A stretch of DNA of 64,000 nucleotides from Microbacterium sp. SORGH_AS_1204. Lineage in GTDB: Bacteria > Actinomycetota > Actinomycetes > Actinomycetales > Microbacteriaceae. The notes under the pieces were generated by a model that made no database searches, had not been told where the DNA came from, and was given only the letters and a program-made list of their open reading frames with translations. The translations under genes and the position numbers were made by a program. The stretch covers positions 1,116,001 through 1,180,000 of the forward strand of contig NZ_JAUTBD010000001.1 of assembly GCF_030818935.1 (NCBI RefSeq). The letters are read 5' to 3'. Below are positions 51,709 through 59,793 of the stretch, piece by piece (the stretch's first letter is position 1; each line of letters starts with the position of its first letter).

Positions 51709-51810
51709 CCCGACGGCTCGCGGGCCGTGGCCGCGTGCCCGCGTGGCCCCGTGGCCCGTGGCCCCTGCCTGTGGCCCCTGCCTGTGGCGTGCGACTCGCG
51801 TCCGTGGGTG

Positions 51811-51873
51811 GGGTGACTTGCGCCGTGTGTTCGTCGGGAGGCTGTTGCGCCGTGCACAGAGCGCAAGTCATCC
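51811..51873. repeat. Long stem-loop between paaK and paaA
   Basis: Arms TGACTTGCGC (51814-51823) and GCGCAAGTCA (51861-51870) are perfect, extend by three further pairs (one G-T), and enclose 37 nt. GTG/CAC pairs continue partly inward. Upstream 51719-51790 is GTGGCCCC/CCTGTGGC repeats. It may end the first block's transcript; such stem-loops also occur as scattered repeats in related genomes (from memory). Confidence 0.6.
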
Positions 51874-51928
51874 AGGGGTGGGGCGTGTGGGCGGGGTCGT
51901 TGCGGCGGTTCGCGCCCTCGCGTACAGT

Positions 51929-51953
51929 TTTACTGAACGATCGGTCTGTAAAA
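51929..51953. promoter_or_regulatory. Operator of the paaABCDE block (PaaR-like)
   Basis: TTTACTGAACGATCGGTCTG plus TAAAA: 18 of its central positions match the site at 44644. Arms TTTAC/GTAAA and GA/TC pair around CGATCG with two mismatch positions. It lies 11 bp before the paaA ATG and overlaps the ribosome-binding region, so it probably covers promoter and start site. Confidence 0.78.
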
Positions 51954-51963
51954 GGAGTCGACG

Positions 51964-52923
51964 ATGACGATGACCGCACCCCCCACGGACGCCCTCGACG
52001 GCGAGGCGATGTTCGACGCCCTCATCGAGGCCGACGGGCGCATCGAACCGCGCGATTGGATGCCGGAGGGCTACCGCCGCACGCTGATCCGCCAGATCTC
52101 GCAGCACGCGCACTCCGAGATCATCGGCATGCAGCCCGAGGGGGCGTGGATCACCCGAGCGCCGAGCTTGAAGCGCAAGGCGATCCTGCTCGCCAAGGTG
52201 CAGGACGAAGCCGGCCACGGCCTCTACCTCTATTCCGCGGCGCAGACCCTCGGCATCACGCGCGACGAGATGACCCGGCAGCTGGTCGACGGCGAGGCGC
52301 GGTACTCCTCGATCTTCAACTACCCGACCCCGACCTGGGCCGACATGGGCGCGATCGGCTGGCTCGTCGACGGCGCCGCGATCTGCAACCAGGTGCCGCT
52401 GTGCCGCGCCTCGTACGGCCCGTACGGTCGCGCGATGGTGCGCATCTGCAAGGAGGAGTCGTTTCACCAGCGCCAGGGTTTCGAGATCCTGCTGACGCTC
52501 ATGCGGGGCACCGACGCCCAGCGCGACATGGCTCAGGATGCCGTGAACCGCTGGTACTGGCCGAGCCTGATGATGTTCGGACCCCCCGACGACGACTCGC
52601 CGAACTCGGCGCAGTCGATGGCGTGGAACATCAAGCGCTTCAGCAACGACGAGCTGCGTCAGCGTTTCGTGTCGATGCTCGTGCCGCAGGCGGCCGTGCT
52701 CGGCGTGACGCTGCCAGACCCCGAGCTGCGCTACAACGACGAGACGGGGCGGTACGACATGGGCGAGATCGACTGGAGCGAGTTCCACGAGGTGCTCGCC
52801 GGCCGCGGGCCGCTGAACACGATGCGCCGCCAGCACCGCCGCGACGCCCACGAAGAGGGCGCATGGGTGCGCGAGGCCGCCGCGGCGTACGCCGCGAAGA
52901 AGAGCGTGAAGGCGGCGGCCTGA
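51964..52923 (+). CDS. paaA: Phenylacetyl-CoA epoxidase oxygenase subunit
   Basis: 319 aa. Ferritin-like diiron subunit: [36 protein letters not shown] (E-x-x-H) and [15 protein letters not shown] (E-x-x-H) supply the iron ligands. With PaaC it forms the catalytic core that epoxidises the aromatic ring of phenylacetyl-CoA. ATG 51964, AGGAG 6 bp upstream. The stop overlaps the paaB start (TGATG). Confidence 0.96.
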   Translation: MTMTAPPTDALDGEAMFDALIEADGRIEPRDWMPEGYRRTLIRQISQHAHSEIIGMQPEGAWITRAPSLKRKAILLAKVQDEAGHGLYLYSAAQTLGITRDEMTRQLVDGEARYSSIFNYPTPTWADMGAIGWLVDGAAICNQVPLCRASYGPYGRAMVRICKEESFHQRQGFEILLTLMRGTDAQRDMAQDAVNRWYWPSLMMFGPPDDDSPNSAQSMAWNIKRFSNDELRQRFVSMLVPQAAVLGVTLPDPELRYNDETGRYDMGEIDWSEFHEVLAGRGPLNTMRRQHRRDAHEEGAWVREAAAAYAAKKSVKAAA

Positions 52924-53228
52924 TGGCCACCCCCGGCGGAAGCCCCGCCGAGACCTGGCCCCTGTGGGAGGTGTTCGTGCGCGCCGGGCGCGGCCTGAGC
53001 CACGTGCACGTCGGATCGCTTCACGCCCCCGACGCCGAACTCGCTGTGCGCAACGCCCGCGATCTCTACACGCGTCGCGGTGAGGGCGTGTCGGTCTGGG
53101 TCGTTCCCTCGGATGCCGTGACCACGAGCGACCCGGGACAGAAGGGCGCCTTCTTCGAGTCGCCGGCGGGCAAGAACTACCGGCACGCGGTGTACTACAC
53201 CGCCTCCGAGGGGGTGCCGCACCTGTGA
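52923..53228 (+). CDS. paaB: Phenylacetyl-CoA epoxidase subunit B
   Basis: 101 aa. The pattern WPLWEVFVRAGRGLSHVHVG, SLHAPDAELAVRNARDLYTR and EGVSVWVVPSDAV is characteristic. PaaB is a small bridging subunit of the PaaABCE complex. It starts in the paaA stop (TGATG) and ends in the paaC start (GTGA). Confidence 0.94.
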   Translation: MATPGGSPAETWPLWEVFVRAGRGLSHVHVGSLHAPDAELAVRNARDLYTRRGEGVSVWVVPSDAVTTSDPGQKGAFFESPAGKNYRHAVYYTASEGVPHL

Positions 53229-54214
53229 GCACCTCGACCGATTCCGATGGCGTGGGGGTGGCTGAGCTTGTCGAAGCCCCCGGCGTGACGGTCCCGTCCC
53301 TTCGACAGGCTCAGGGACCACTGCCGAGCGAGACGCACGACGACCCGCACGCCCACGACCCGCACGGCGACGACCCGCACGGCGACGACCCGCACGGCCA
53401 CGACCCGCACGGCGACGTCTCGCTCGACGCCCGCGATCTCGCCGCCGAGCTCGCCGGGGGAGAGGACCGCGCCACCGACCCCGACGTCGCGGCCTACGCG
53501 TTGCGGCTCGGCGACGACGCGCTGATCCTCGCGCAGAACCTCTGCGGCTGGATCGCCCGCGCCCCGGAGCTCGAAGAAGACGTCGCCCTCGGCAACATCG
53601 CGCTCGACCTGCTCGGTCACGCCCGCTCGCTGCTGCGCTACGCCGGCAGCTACGACGGCCGCAGCGAAGACGACCTCGCCTACTGGCGCGACGAGCGCGA
53701 GTTCCGCTGCGCCTGGCTCTTCGAGCTCCCGAACGGCGACTTCGCGCACACGATCGCGCGCCAGCTCCTGGCATCCACCTACCTGCTCGAGCTGTACCGC
53801 GACCTGGCGGCATCCCCCGATCCGGTGCTCTCTGCGGTCGCCGCGAAGGCCGAGAAGGAGGTCGACTACCACCGCGATCACGCCGTGCAGTGGACGCTGC
53901 GCCTCGCCGGCGGCACCGACGAGTCACGCCGGCGTATGCGCGTGGCCCTCGACGACACGTGGGCGTTCCTCGACGAGGTGTTCCGCGACGAGCCGCTGCA
54001 CGACCGCCTCGAGGGCATCGCCGTGCGGCCGTCGAGCCTGCGCGCCCGTGTCGACGACGTGCTCACCGCGGTGCTCGCCGAGGAAGGCGTGCCGGTCCCC
54101 GCGATCCCCGCCTCCTCCGCGGGGGGCCGCCATGGCATCCATCACCCCGCCTTCGGGCCGCTCCTCGCCGAGATGCAGGTGCTGGCACGCCGCCACCCGG
54201 GGGCGTCGTGGTGA
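53225..54214 (+). CDS. paaC: Phenylacetyl-CoA epoxidase structural subunit with repeat-bearing N-terminus
   Basis: 329 aa against about 250 for typical PaaC. The ferritin-like domain begins near residue 75 (YALRLGDDALILAQNLCGWI, NIALDLLGHARSLLRYAGSY, KEVDYHRDHAVQWTLRLAGG). The first 70 residues are unusual: residues 11-31 come from a REP-like palindrome (VAELVEAPGVTVPSLRQAQG) and then DPHGD-type pentapeptides repeat. GTG 53225 overlaps the paaB stop; no good start lies between the repeats and the domain, so the extension is probably translated. It stabilises PaaA in the epoxidase. Confidence 0.9.
   Translation: MSTSTDSDGVGVAELVEAPGVTVPSLRQAQGPLPSETHDDPHAHDPHGDDPHGDDPHGHDPHGDVSLDARDLAAELAGGEDRATDPDVAAYALRLGDDALILAQNLCGWIARAPELEEDVALGNIALDLLGHARSLLRYAGSYDGRSEDDLAYWRDEREFRCAWLFELPNGDFAHTIARQLLASTYLLELYRDLAASPDPVLSAVAAKAEKEVDYHRDHAVQWTLRLAGGTDESRRRMRVALDDTWAFLDEVFRDEPLHDRLEGIAVRPSSLRARVDDVLTAVLAEEGVPVPAIPASSAGGRHGIHHPAFGPLLAEMQVLARRHPGASW
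53257..53319 (+). repeat. REP-like palindromic element inside paaC
   Basis: GGTGGCTGAGCTTGTCGAAG and, after a short spacer, CCCTTCGACAGGCTCAGGGA: the halves are inverted copies (TGAGC-TTGTCGAA with TTCGACA-GGCTCA). The family is the same as in paaI. Confidence 0.85.
53342..53417 (+). repeat. 15-bp tandem repeats inside paaC
   Basis: GACCCGCACGGCGAC-type units, five in a row with single-base differences, encode DPHAH, DPHGD, DPHGD, DPHGH, DPHGD. The stretch is His- and Asp-rich and could bind metal weakly. Confidence 0.85.
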
Positions 54215-54687
54215 GCGTCGAACGTGCGAGAGAGGTCGCGGCATCCGTCGTCGATCCGGAGGTGCCCGTGCTCACCATCGACGATCTCGGAGTGCTGCGC
54301 GACGTACGCCTCGACGGCGACACCGTCACCGTCACGATCACCCCGACCTACTCGGGATGCCCGGCCGTCGACGCCATCCGCGACGACATCGTGCTCGCCC
54401 TCACCGCCGCCGGTTTCGACCACGCCGTGGTGCAGACGACCCTGACCCCCGCGTGGACCACCGACTGGATGAGCGACGCCGGAAAACGCAAGCTCACCGA
54501 GTACGGCATCGCCCCACCCACCGGGCGCGCCCCCGCCGGGCCCATCCGCCTGACGCTCAGCGTCGCGTGCCCCCGCTGCGGCTCGCTCGACACCCGCGAG
54601 GTCTCGCGTTTCGGCTCGACCTCGTGCAAGTCGTTGTGGGAGTGCCGCGCCTGCCTCGAACCCTTCGACCACTTCAAGGCCCTCTGA
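54211..54687 (+). CDS. paaD: PaaD, epoxidase maturation protein
   Basis: 158 aa. DUF59/MIP18-type N-terminal domain (VVDPEVPVLTIDDLGVLRDV, TPTYSGCPAVDAI) and a C-terminal Cys cluster (CPRCGSLDTREVSRFGST, then CKSLWECRACLEPF) that fits a Zn or Fe-S site. PaaD is needed for assembly of the epoxidase, probably its Fe-S centre. GTG 54211 overlaps the paaC stop. Confidence 0.92.
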   Translation: MSVERAREVAASVVDPEVPVLTIDDLGVLRDVRLDGDTVTVTITPTYSGCPAVDAIRDDIVLALTAAGFDHAVVQTTLTPAWTTDWMSDAGKRKLTEYGIAPPTGRAPAGPIRLTLSVACPRCGSLDTREVSRFGSTSCKSLWECRACLEPFDHFKAL

Positions 54688-55952
54688 TGACGATGACGGA
54701 TGCCACCCCCTCGGGCCCGGCGCACGCGCGACCCCTCGCTCCCACCGTGATGGATGCCACTCCCGCGGTCCCCGACGCTGCGGCCGCCGCCGCGCGAACC
54801 ACCGGCCTCGGGCCGACGGATGCCACCCCCGCGGTCTCGGCCCCGGGCTCCGTGCGCTCGACCCGTGCGCGCGCCCGCTTCCACACCCTGCGCGTCGCCG
54901 ACGTGCGGCCTCTCACCCCGACCGCGATCGAGGTGACCTTCGCGGTCCCCGACGAACTCGCCGACGCTTTCGATTACGCGCCCGGTCAGTACGTCGCCCT
55001 GCGCGCCACGGTCGAGGGCGAAGAGCTTCGCCGCTCGTACTCGCTGTGCCGCCCGCCCGCCCGCGGTGCGATCAGCGTGGGCATCAAGCGCGACCCCGAC
55101 GGCCGCTTCTCGAGCTGGGCGCACGAGGGACTGCGTCCCGGCGACGAGGTCGACGTCATGAGCCCGCAGGGCACATTCGTGTCGACGGCGTCGACGGCCA
55201 CCGGGCACGTCGTCGCGATCGCCGCCGGCTCCGGCATCACGCCGATCATGGCGCTCGCCGCGGGCGTGCTCGAACGCTCCGTCGACAGCCGCATGACCAT
55301 CGTCTACGCGAACCGCTCCTCGACCGACGTGATGTTCGTCGACGAGCTCGCCGATCTGAAGGACCGCTACCCCTCGCGTCTCACGCTGCACCACGTGCTC
55401 TCGCGCGAGCAGCGCGCCGCGCCGGTGTTCTCGGGCCGGCTCGACGAGGAGCGCCTGCGCCTGATCCTGTCGCGGCTCATCGACCCGGCATCCGTCGACG
55501 AGTGGTTCCTGTGCGGACCCTTCGCGCTCGTCGAGGTCTGCCGCGAGGCGCTCGCCGGGGCCGGTGTGCCGCGCGAGCGCGTGCGCTTCGAGCTGTTCAC
55601 CGCCGGCGACGGCGACGCCCCTGCGCACACGGGCGGCGCGCGGCCCGTACGCGTGCGCGCCGACGAGCCCGTCCGCTCGATCGACTTCACCCTCGACGGG
55701 CAGTCCGCCCACGTCGACAGCCCGGTCGCCGCGAACGAGACGATCCTCGCCGCGGCCCTGCGCGTGCGCCCCGACGTGCCGTTCGCGTGCGCCGGCGGGG
55801 TGTGCGGCACCTGTCGCGCCCGCGTCGTCGAGGGGTCGGTGTCGATGACCGAGAACTACGCCCTCGAGCCCGACGAGATCGAGCGCGGCTACGTGCTCAC
55901 CTGCCAGTCGCACCCGACCTCCGACGCCGTGCGCGTCGACTACGACGGATAG
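54687..55952 (+). CDS. paaE: Phenylacetyl-CoA epoxidase reductase subunit
   Basis: 421 aa. FAD/NAD(P)H module of the ferredoxin-reductase type (YAPGQYVALRATVEGEELRR, SYSLCRPP, IAAGSGITPIMALAAGVLE, EWFLCGPFALVEVC) and a C-terminal plant-type [2Fe-2S] domain (CAGGVCGTCRARV, last Cys in YVLTCQSHP). It passes electrons to PaaA. About 55 extra N-terminal residues are low-complexity and repeat DATP-type motifs (54699-54840), so an internal start near 54850 is possible. ATG 54687 overlaps the paaD stop. Confidence 0.93.
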   Translation: MTMTDATPSGPAHARPLAPTVMDATPAVPDAAAAAARTTGLGPTDATPAVSAPGSVRSTRARARFHTLRVADVRPLTPTAIEVTFAVPDELADAFDYAPGQYVALRATVEGEELRRSYSLCRPPARGAISVGIKRDPDGRFSSWAHEGLRPGDEVDVMSPQGTFVSTASTATGHVVAIAAGSGITPIMALAAGVLERSVDSRMTIVYANRSSTDVMFVDELADLKDRYPSRLTLHHVLSREQRAAPVFSGRLDEERLRLILSRLIDPASVDEWFLCGPFALVEVCREALAGAGVPRERVRFELFTAGDGDAPAHTGGARPVRVRADEPVRSIDFTLDGQSAHVDSPVAANETILAAALRVRPDVPFACAGGVCGTCRARVVEGSVSMTENYALEPDEIERGYVLTCQSHPTSDAVRVDYDG

Positions 55953-55960
55953 GGGATGCC

Positions 55961-56731
55961 GTGATCGACTACGCCGACGCCGGTGACCTCGCCGTCATCA
56001 CGCTGAACGCGCCCGCGCGTCGCAACGCGCTCGACCTCGACGCCCTGCGCGCGCTCGCGGAGGCGTACGACCGCGCCGAGGCCGACGGGGCGCGCGCCGT
56101 GCTGCTGCGCGGCGAGGGACCGTCGTTCTGCGCGGGCCGCGACATCTCCGGCGTCGACCCGGCCACCGACGACGTCGCCGGGTATCTCGACGGCACCCTC
56201 GCGCCGCTGCTGCGCCGCATGGCATCCTTTCCTGCTCCGACCTTCGCGGCCGCCCACGGGGCGTGCCTGGGCGTGGGGCTCGGGCTGCTCATCGCGACCG
56301 ACGTCGTCTTCGTCGCCGACGACGCGAAGATCGGCTCGCCCTTCGCCGCACTCGGCGCAACCCTCGACTCCGGCGGTCACGCCCTCTTCGTCGAGCGCCT
56401 CGGCACTCACGCCGCCCTCGACCTCGTCTACACCGGGCGGATGCTGACGGGGGAGGAGGCCGTGCGCGCCGGACTCTTCTCGCGGGTGGTCCCGGCATCC
56501 GAGGTGCAGGACGCAACCGAGCTCGCCGCCCGTCGCACCGCGAGTGGTCCCACGGAGGCGTTCCGCGCGAGCAAGCGCATCGTCACGGCGATCCGCGACG
56601 AGCGGCTGGGGCTGTGGGAGGCGATGGCGCTCGAGAACCGCGCGCAGGCCGCCCTCGCGCGCACCGACGACTACCGCGAGGGCTTCGCGGCATTCCAGGC
56701 GAAGCGTGTCCCGGCGTTCACCGGTCGTTGA
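55961..56731 (+). CDS. paaG: Enoyl-CoA hydratase/isomerase, PaaG-like
   Basis: 256 aa crotonase-fold protein. GPSFCAGRDISG and HGACLGVGLGLLIATDV form the CoA/oxyanion region, but the two hydratase Glu are replaced; instead Asp in ALGATLDSGGHALF matches the catalytic Asp of PaaG-type isomerases, which turn the ring epoxide into oxepin-CoA. GTG 55961 follows AGGGG; 8 bp after the paaE stop. Last gene of the second block. Confidence 0.82.
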   Translation: MIDYADAGDLAVITLNAPARRNALDLDALRALAEAYDRAEADGARAVLLRGEGPSFCAGRDISGVDPATDDVAGYLDGTLAPLLRRMASFPAPTFAAAHGACLGVGLGLLIATDVVFVADDAKIGSPFAALGATLDSGGHALFVERLGTHAALDLVYTGRMLTGEEAVRAGLFSRVVPASEVQDATELAARRTASGPTEAFRASKRIVTAIRDERLGLWEAMALENRAQAALARTDDYREGFAAFQAKRVPAFTGR

Positions 56732-56737
56732 CCCATC

Positions 56738-56822
56738 CGCACGGCGGGCGCTCCCGCACGGAGCGCCCTCTCGCACGGCGGGCGTTTCCGCACGGCGGGC
56801 GTTTCCGCACGGAGCGCCGCAG
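56738..56822. repeat. Five tandem 17-bp repeats
   Basis: CGCACGGCGGGCGTTTC-like units start at exactly 17-bp steps (56738, 56755, 56772, 56789, 56806); units 2 and 5 carry GGAGCGCC. They lie directly after the paaG stop. The rest of the 215-bp gap shows nothing. Confidence 0.88.
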
Positions 56823-56946
56823 ACCTCCCGCTGCCCGCGCCAACACCTGCGGCGGCGTCGAGTGCGCGCACCCCGCGAGAGCCGGGACATGCCCACCAGC
56901 CGGGGTGCCGCGCGACGCGAGCCGCTCCGCTTGATTGAATCGCCTC

Positions 56947-57699
56947 ATGTCTTTCGACGACGACGCCGAACTCGCGCACCTGCGCCGCCGGGCCTACTCG
57001 CCCTCCGCGGACATCGCTGCCGACCCCGCCGCCCTTCGCCGACTCATCGAGCTGGAAGAGCGCGCGGGCACCACCAAGGCTGTCGCTGCGTCGGCCGAGG
57101 CGGTCGCGGAGCCCGATGTCGCGGACGCCGAGCAGACCCCGGATGCCGAGCCCGCCGCGCCCGCCGAGCCCGCCGCGCGCCCGTTCACCCTGCCGCGCCT
57201 GCGCCGGTCGACGGTGATCCTGCTGGTGGGCGCGGCCCTCGTGCTCGCGACCCTCGCCACGGCCCTGACCCTCGTACAGCGTGTGCAGGCCGACCCCCTG
57301 CAGGCGGGGGCGACGCAAATCGCTCGCCTGTCACCGGATCCGGCATTCCAGGTTCCCACCGCCCTCGCGCAGGGGATCACCGGCGAGATCACCGCCTACG
57401 CGGAGTTCGACGGCTTCCGCGTCATCACCCTGCCCTCCTATCGCAGCTCCGAGAACCCCTCCCGCTGCATGACGGTGTGGCAGCCCGCGCTGCTGTCGAC
57501 GGTCGAGGCAGGCGGATTCTCGTACGACGGCGATTCGTTCCTGATGAGCATCTGCGGCGCCGGCGTCTTTCCCCCCAGCTCCACGATCTTCCTCCGCCAG
57601 GACTCACCCGAACGGGCGCAGACCAGCTTCCCCGCCGGCACGGCTCTGCAGTTCGTCTACGACGCGGCGAACGACGAGATCGTCGTCTTCCGCGGCTGA
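56947..57699 (+). CDS. Single-pass membrane protein of unknown function
   Basis: 250 aa. A short acidic N-terminus (DDDAELAHLRRRAYSPSADI, ALRRLIELEER) resembles N-termini of other actinobacterial membrane proteins. It is followed by an Ala/Glu/Pro linker, one transmembrane segment (about 94-116, VILLVGAALVLATLATALTL) and an extracytoplasmic domain with two Cys (SRCMTVWQPALLSTVEAGGF, FLMSICGAGVFPP) that may pair. The end TALQFVYDAANDEIVVFRG is duplicated downstream. The start 56947 gives MSFDDD; an in-frame ATG at 56935 is possible. Confidence 0.7.
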   Translation: MSFDDDAELAHLRRRAYSPSADIAADPAALRRLIELEERAGTTKAVAASAEAVAEPDVADAEQTPDAEPAAPAEPAARPFTLPRLRRSTVILLVGAALVLATLATALTLVQRVQADPLQAGATQIARLSPDPAFQVPTALAQGITGEITAYAEFDGFRVITLPSYRSSENPSRCMTVWQPALLSTVEAGGFSYDGDSFLMSICGAGVFPPSSTIFLRQDSPERAQTSFPAGTALQFVYDAANDEIVVFRG

Positions 57700-57750
57700 C
57701 CGCCAGGCACCGCACGCGAGTTTCGGACGGACAGGGCGAACACCTTCCCC

Positions 57751-57876
57751 GCCGCGGCGACCGTGCGCCTGCTCCCCGGATCGCCCGAACTCGAGCACAC
57801 GGACTTCCCCGCCGACACCGCGCTGCAGTTCATCTATGACCAGCCGACCAACGAGGTCGTGCTCTTCCGCGGCTGA
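57751..57876 (+). pseudogene. Remnant duplicate of the preceding gene's 3' end
   Basis: In the same frame as the preceding gene, after its stop, the DNA reads FPAAATVRLLPGSPELEHTD, then FPADTALQFIYDQ and NEVVLFRG-stop, matching the intact C-terminus (FPAGTALQFVYDA ... EIVVFRG). No start codon or domain precedes it. It is a leftover of a tandem paralogue. The whole 57700-58055 gap holds this remnant and two hairpins. Confidence 0.8.
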
Positions 57877-57917
57877 CGCGGGCGCGGCTCGCGCGCGGTC
57901 GCCCCAGGAAGGCCAAG

Positions 57918-57967
57918 AGACGGCATCTGGGCTGCGGCCCGCGACGGTCTCGGGCCGGATGCCGTCT
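57918..57967 (+). terminator. Hairpin after the membrane protein gene and its remnant
   Basis: AGACGGCATC pairs with GATGCCGTCT, and an inner GGCCCG/CGGGCC pair extends the stem. No T-run. Confidence 0.6.
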
Positions 57968-58007
57968 GGCCGGCGGCGCGGCCGACGCGCGACCCCGCGC
58001 AGACACG

Positions 58008-58038
58008 ACGATGCCCCGGCGCACGACCGGGGCATCGT
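58008..58038. terminator. Terminator hairpin after the HesB-like gene
   Basis: Perfect 12-bp stem ACGATGCCCCGG / CCGGGGCATCGT with a 7-nt loop, 17 bp beyond the leftward stop codon. Confidence 0.78.
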
Positions 58039-58055
58039 TCGCACAGGCGACGTGC

Positions 58056-58340
58056 TCAGGCGGCGGTGGTCACCGCGAACTGCACAGCGCCCTGCGGGTC
58101 GATCTGCGCGTCGAGCACGCGGTCGTCGAGCACCGCGGCGGCATCGGTGTCGAGGAAGACACGCGCTCCGGCGTTCTCGACGACGGCGTCGCCCGAGACG
58201 GGTGCGTCGACAACCGACAGCCGGAACTGCGACTCGGGCGAGCCCGCGCCCTCGATGCGCACACCGCCCGCGGCGGCATCCGGGAACTGCGCGGTGATGG
58301 TCCTCACAGCGGTCGTGGCCTCTTCGGTGAGCGTCAGCAT
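58056..58340 (-). CDS. HesB/IscA-like small protein without cysteines
   Basis: 94 aa. Starts MLTLTEEATTAVRTITAQFP and continues with GGVRIEGAG and GDAVVENAGARVFLDTDAAA, the layout of actinobacterial HesB-like proteins. The three Cys that bind Fe-S clusters in IscA are all absent, so cluster carriage is unlikely and the role is unknown. Monocistronic, AAGGAGAG before the ATG at 58340. Confidence 0.7.
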   Translation of the reverse strand: MLTLTEEATTAVRTITAQFPDAAAGGVRIEGAGSPESQFRLSVVDAPVSGDAVVENAGARVFLDTDAAAVLDDRVLDAQIDPQGAVQFAVTTAA

Positions 58341-58453
58341 GGGTGACTCTCCTTCTCTGATCGACGACAGGAGTCAGCCACGATGCCGAGAATCGGCGGC
58401 GTCCTCAACCTCTGGCATCCATTGCCAGGGTTTTCCCACGTGCGTGGCCGCCG

Positions 58454-59305
58454 TCAGGGGAGCAGTCCCGCGCGACGCGCGCGGGTGACCGCGGCGTGGC
58501 GCGTGGAGGCGTCGAGCTTCGACATCGCCGAGGCGAGGTACGACTTCACGGTGGTCTCTCGAAGACCGAGGGATGCCGCGATCTCGCCGTTCGTCGAGCC
58601 CACGGCCGCGCACGCGAGCACGTCGACCTCGCGCCGTGACAGGTGCACGTCGGCGTCGGCCGACGTGCTCGGCGCGTCGCCCGTGAGGGCTGCGAGGCGG
58701 GCCTCGACCTCTTCGAGACGTCGTCGCACGGCGTCGTCGCCGATCGCCGCGGCGATGCTGCGCAACTGCGCGTAGCTCTCCCGGATCTCTTCGCGTGCTC
58801 CAGCGCCCAGACCACCCTCCGGCGCGGGGGTGTCGGCCAGCCGTCTCTCGACCTCGGCGCGCACGTGCAGCTCGACACCGAGTTCGCCGGCGACGTCGAA
58901 GGCGGGACGAGCCTGGATGTCGTCGACCGGCGACTGCGCCCACGACCCGCAGTACAGCACGCCGCGCGCGGCGCCGCCGACGAGCACGGGCACGGCGAAC
59001 AGCGTCGCGATGCCCTCGCCGAGGATGGCGCGGTCGTAGTCGTGGGTGATCGAGCGGGAGGTGCGGTAGTCGAGCGTCATCCGCGGACGCCGTTCGACGA
59101 GTGCGCGGCCGCCGAGCCCGCGGGACGCGTGCACGACCAGGCCGTCGATGCTGCGGGTGCGCGCGCCGACGATCGTCGTGACGTGCACGGCGCCGTTGTG
59201 CTCCAACCCGCCGAAGGCGACGGGGAAGTGCGTGCGCCGAGCGAGTTCGGCGACCGCGTGCGACACCAGGCTCGCGTCGTCTCGAAGAGCGGACGGTGCT
59301 GCCAC
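58454..59305 (-). CDS. GAF-domain LuxR-type response regulator-like protein
   Basis: 283 aa. A GAF-like sensor (about 15-150; FPVAFGGLEHNGAVHVTTIV, GGRALVERRPRMTLDYRTSR, ATLFAVPVLVGGAARGVLYC), a helical linker (about 165-210) and a C-terminal LuxR HTH (LSRREVDVLACAAVGSTNGE, LGLRETTVKSYLASAMSKL). No receiver domain. It is divergent from the DUF485-symporter pair and may control them. GTG start at 59305. Confidence 0.85.
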   Translation of the reverse strand: MAAPSALRDDASLVSHAVAELARRTHFPVAFGGLEHNGAVHVTTIVGARTRSIDGLVVHASRGLGGRALVERRPRMTLDYRTSRSITHDYDRAILGEGIATLFAVPVLVGGAARGVLYCGSWAQSPVDDIQARPAFDVAGELGVELHVRAEVERRLADTPAPEGGLGAGAREEIRESYAQLRSIAAAIGDDAVRRRLEEVEARLAALTGDAPSTSADADVHLSRREVDVLACAAVGSTNGEIAASLGLRETTVKSYLASAMSKLDASTRHAAVTRARRAGLLP

Positions 59306-59439
59306 GCACTACCTACTTCCGGGGGTGACGGCTTCGTCGCCGCGTTTCGTAGCGTCGACCCTACCACCGGGAGCGTTTCCACAGCCCGGTCCCCCCAATG
59401 GCGCAGTGCTGCGTCGCATTCATGAGGCAAGGAGGCCAC

Positions 59440-59793
59440 ATGACGGATCGTCGCATCGACGACGCCCATACGGGCGGCATCGATTACATCGCGGTCGAGG
59501 AGTCCGCCCCGTTCCAGGAGTTGAAGCGGCGTCAGCGCAGTTTCGTCTTCCCGCTGGCCGTGGCGTTCCTCGTCTGGTACTTCGTCTACGTTCTGCTGTC
59601 GTCGTTCGCGCCCGGGTTTATGGCCCAGCCGGTGTCGGGGGCGATCACGGTCGGGCTGCTGTTCGGACTCGGGCAGTTCGTCACCACGTTCGCCATCACG
59701 ATGGGCTACGTCGCGTACGCCAACCGGCGGCTCGACCCGGGTGCTGAGCAGCTGCGCGCCGAGCTCGAAAAGGCTGAGGAGGGCCGTTCATGA
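59440..59793 (+). CDS. DUF485 membrane protein
   Basis: 117 aa. Two transmembrane segments (FPLAVAFLVWYFVYVLLSSF and VGLLFGLGQFVTTFAITMGY) preceded by the family's FQELKRRQRSFVFPL motif. DUF485 proteins (YjcH type) are encoded just before ActP symporters and presumably assist them. AAGGAGG precedes ATG 59440, and the stop overlaps the actP start (ATGA). Confidence 0.92.
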   Translation: MTDRRIDDAHTGGIDYIAVEESAPFQELKRRQRSFVFPLAVAFLVWYFVYVLLSSFAPGFMAQPVSGAITVGLLFGLGQFVTTFAITMGYVAYANRRLDPGAEQLRAELEKAEEGRS

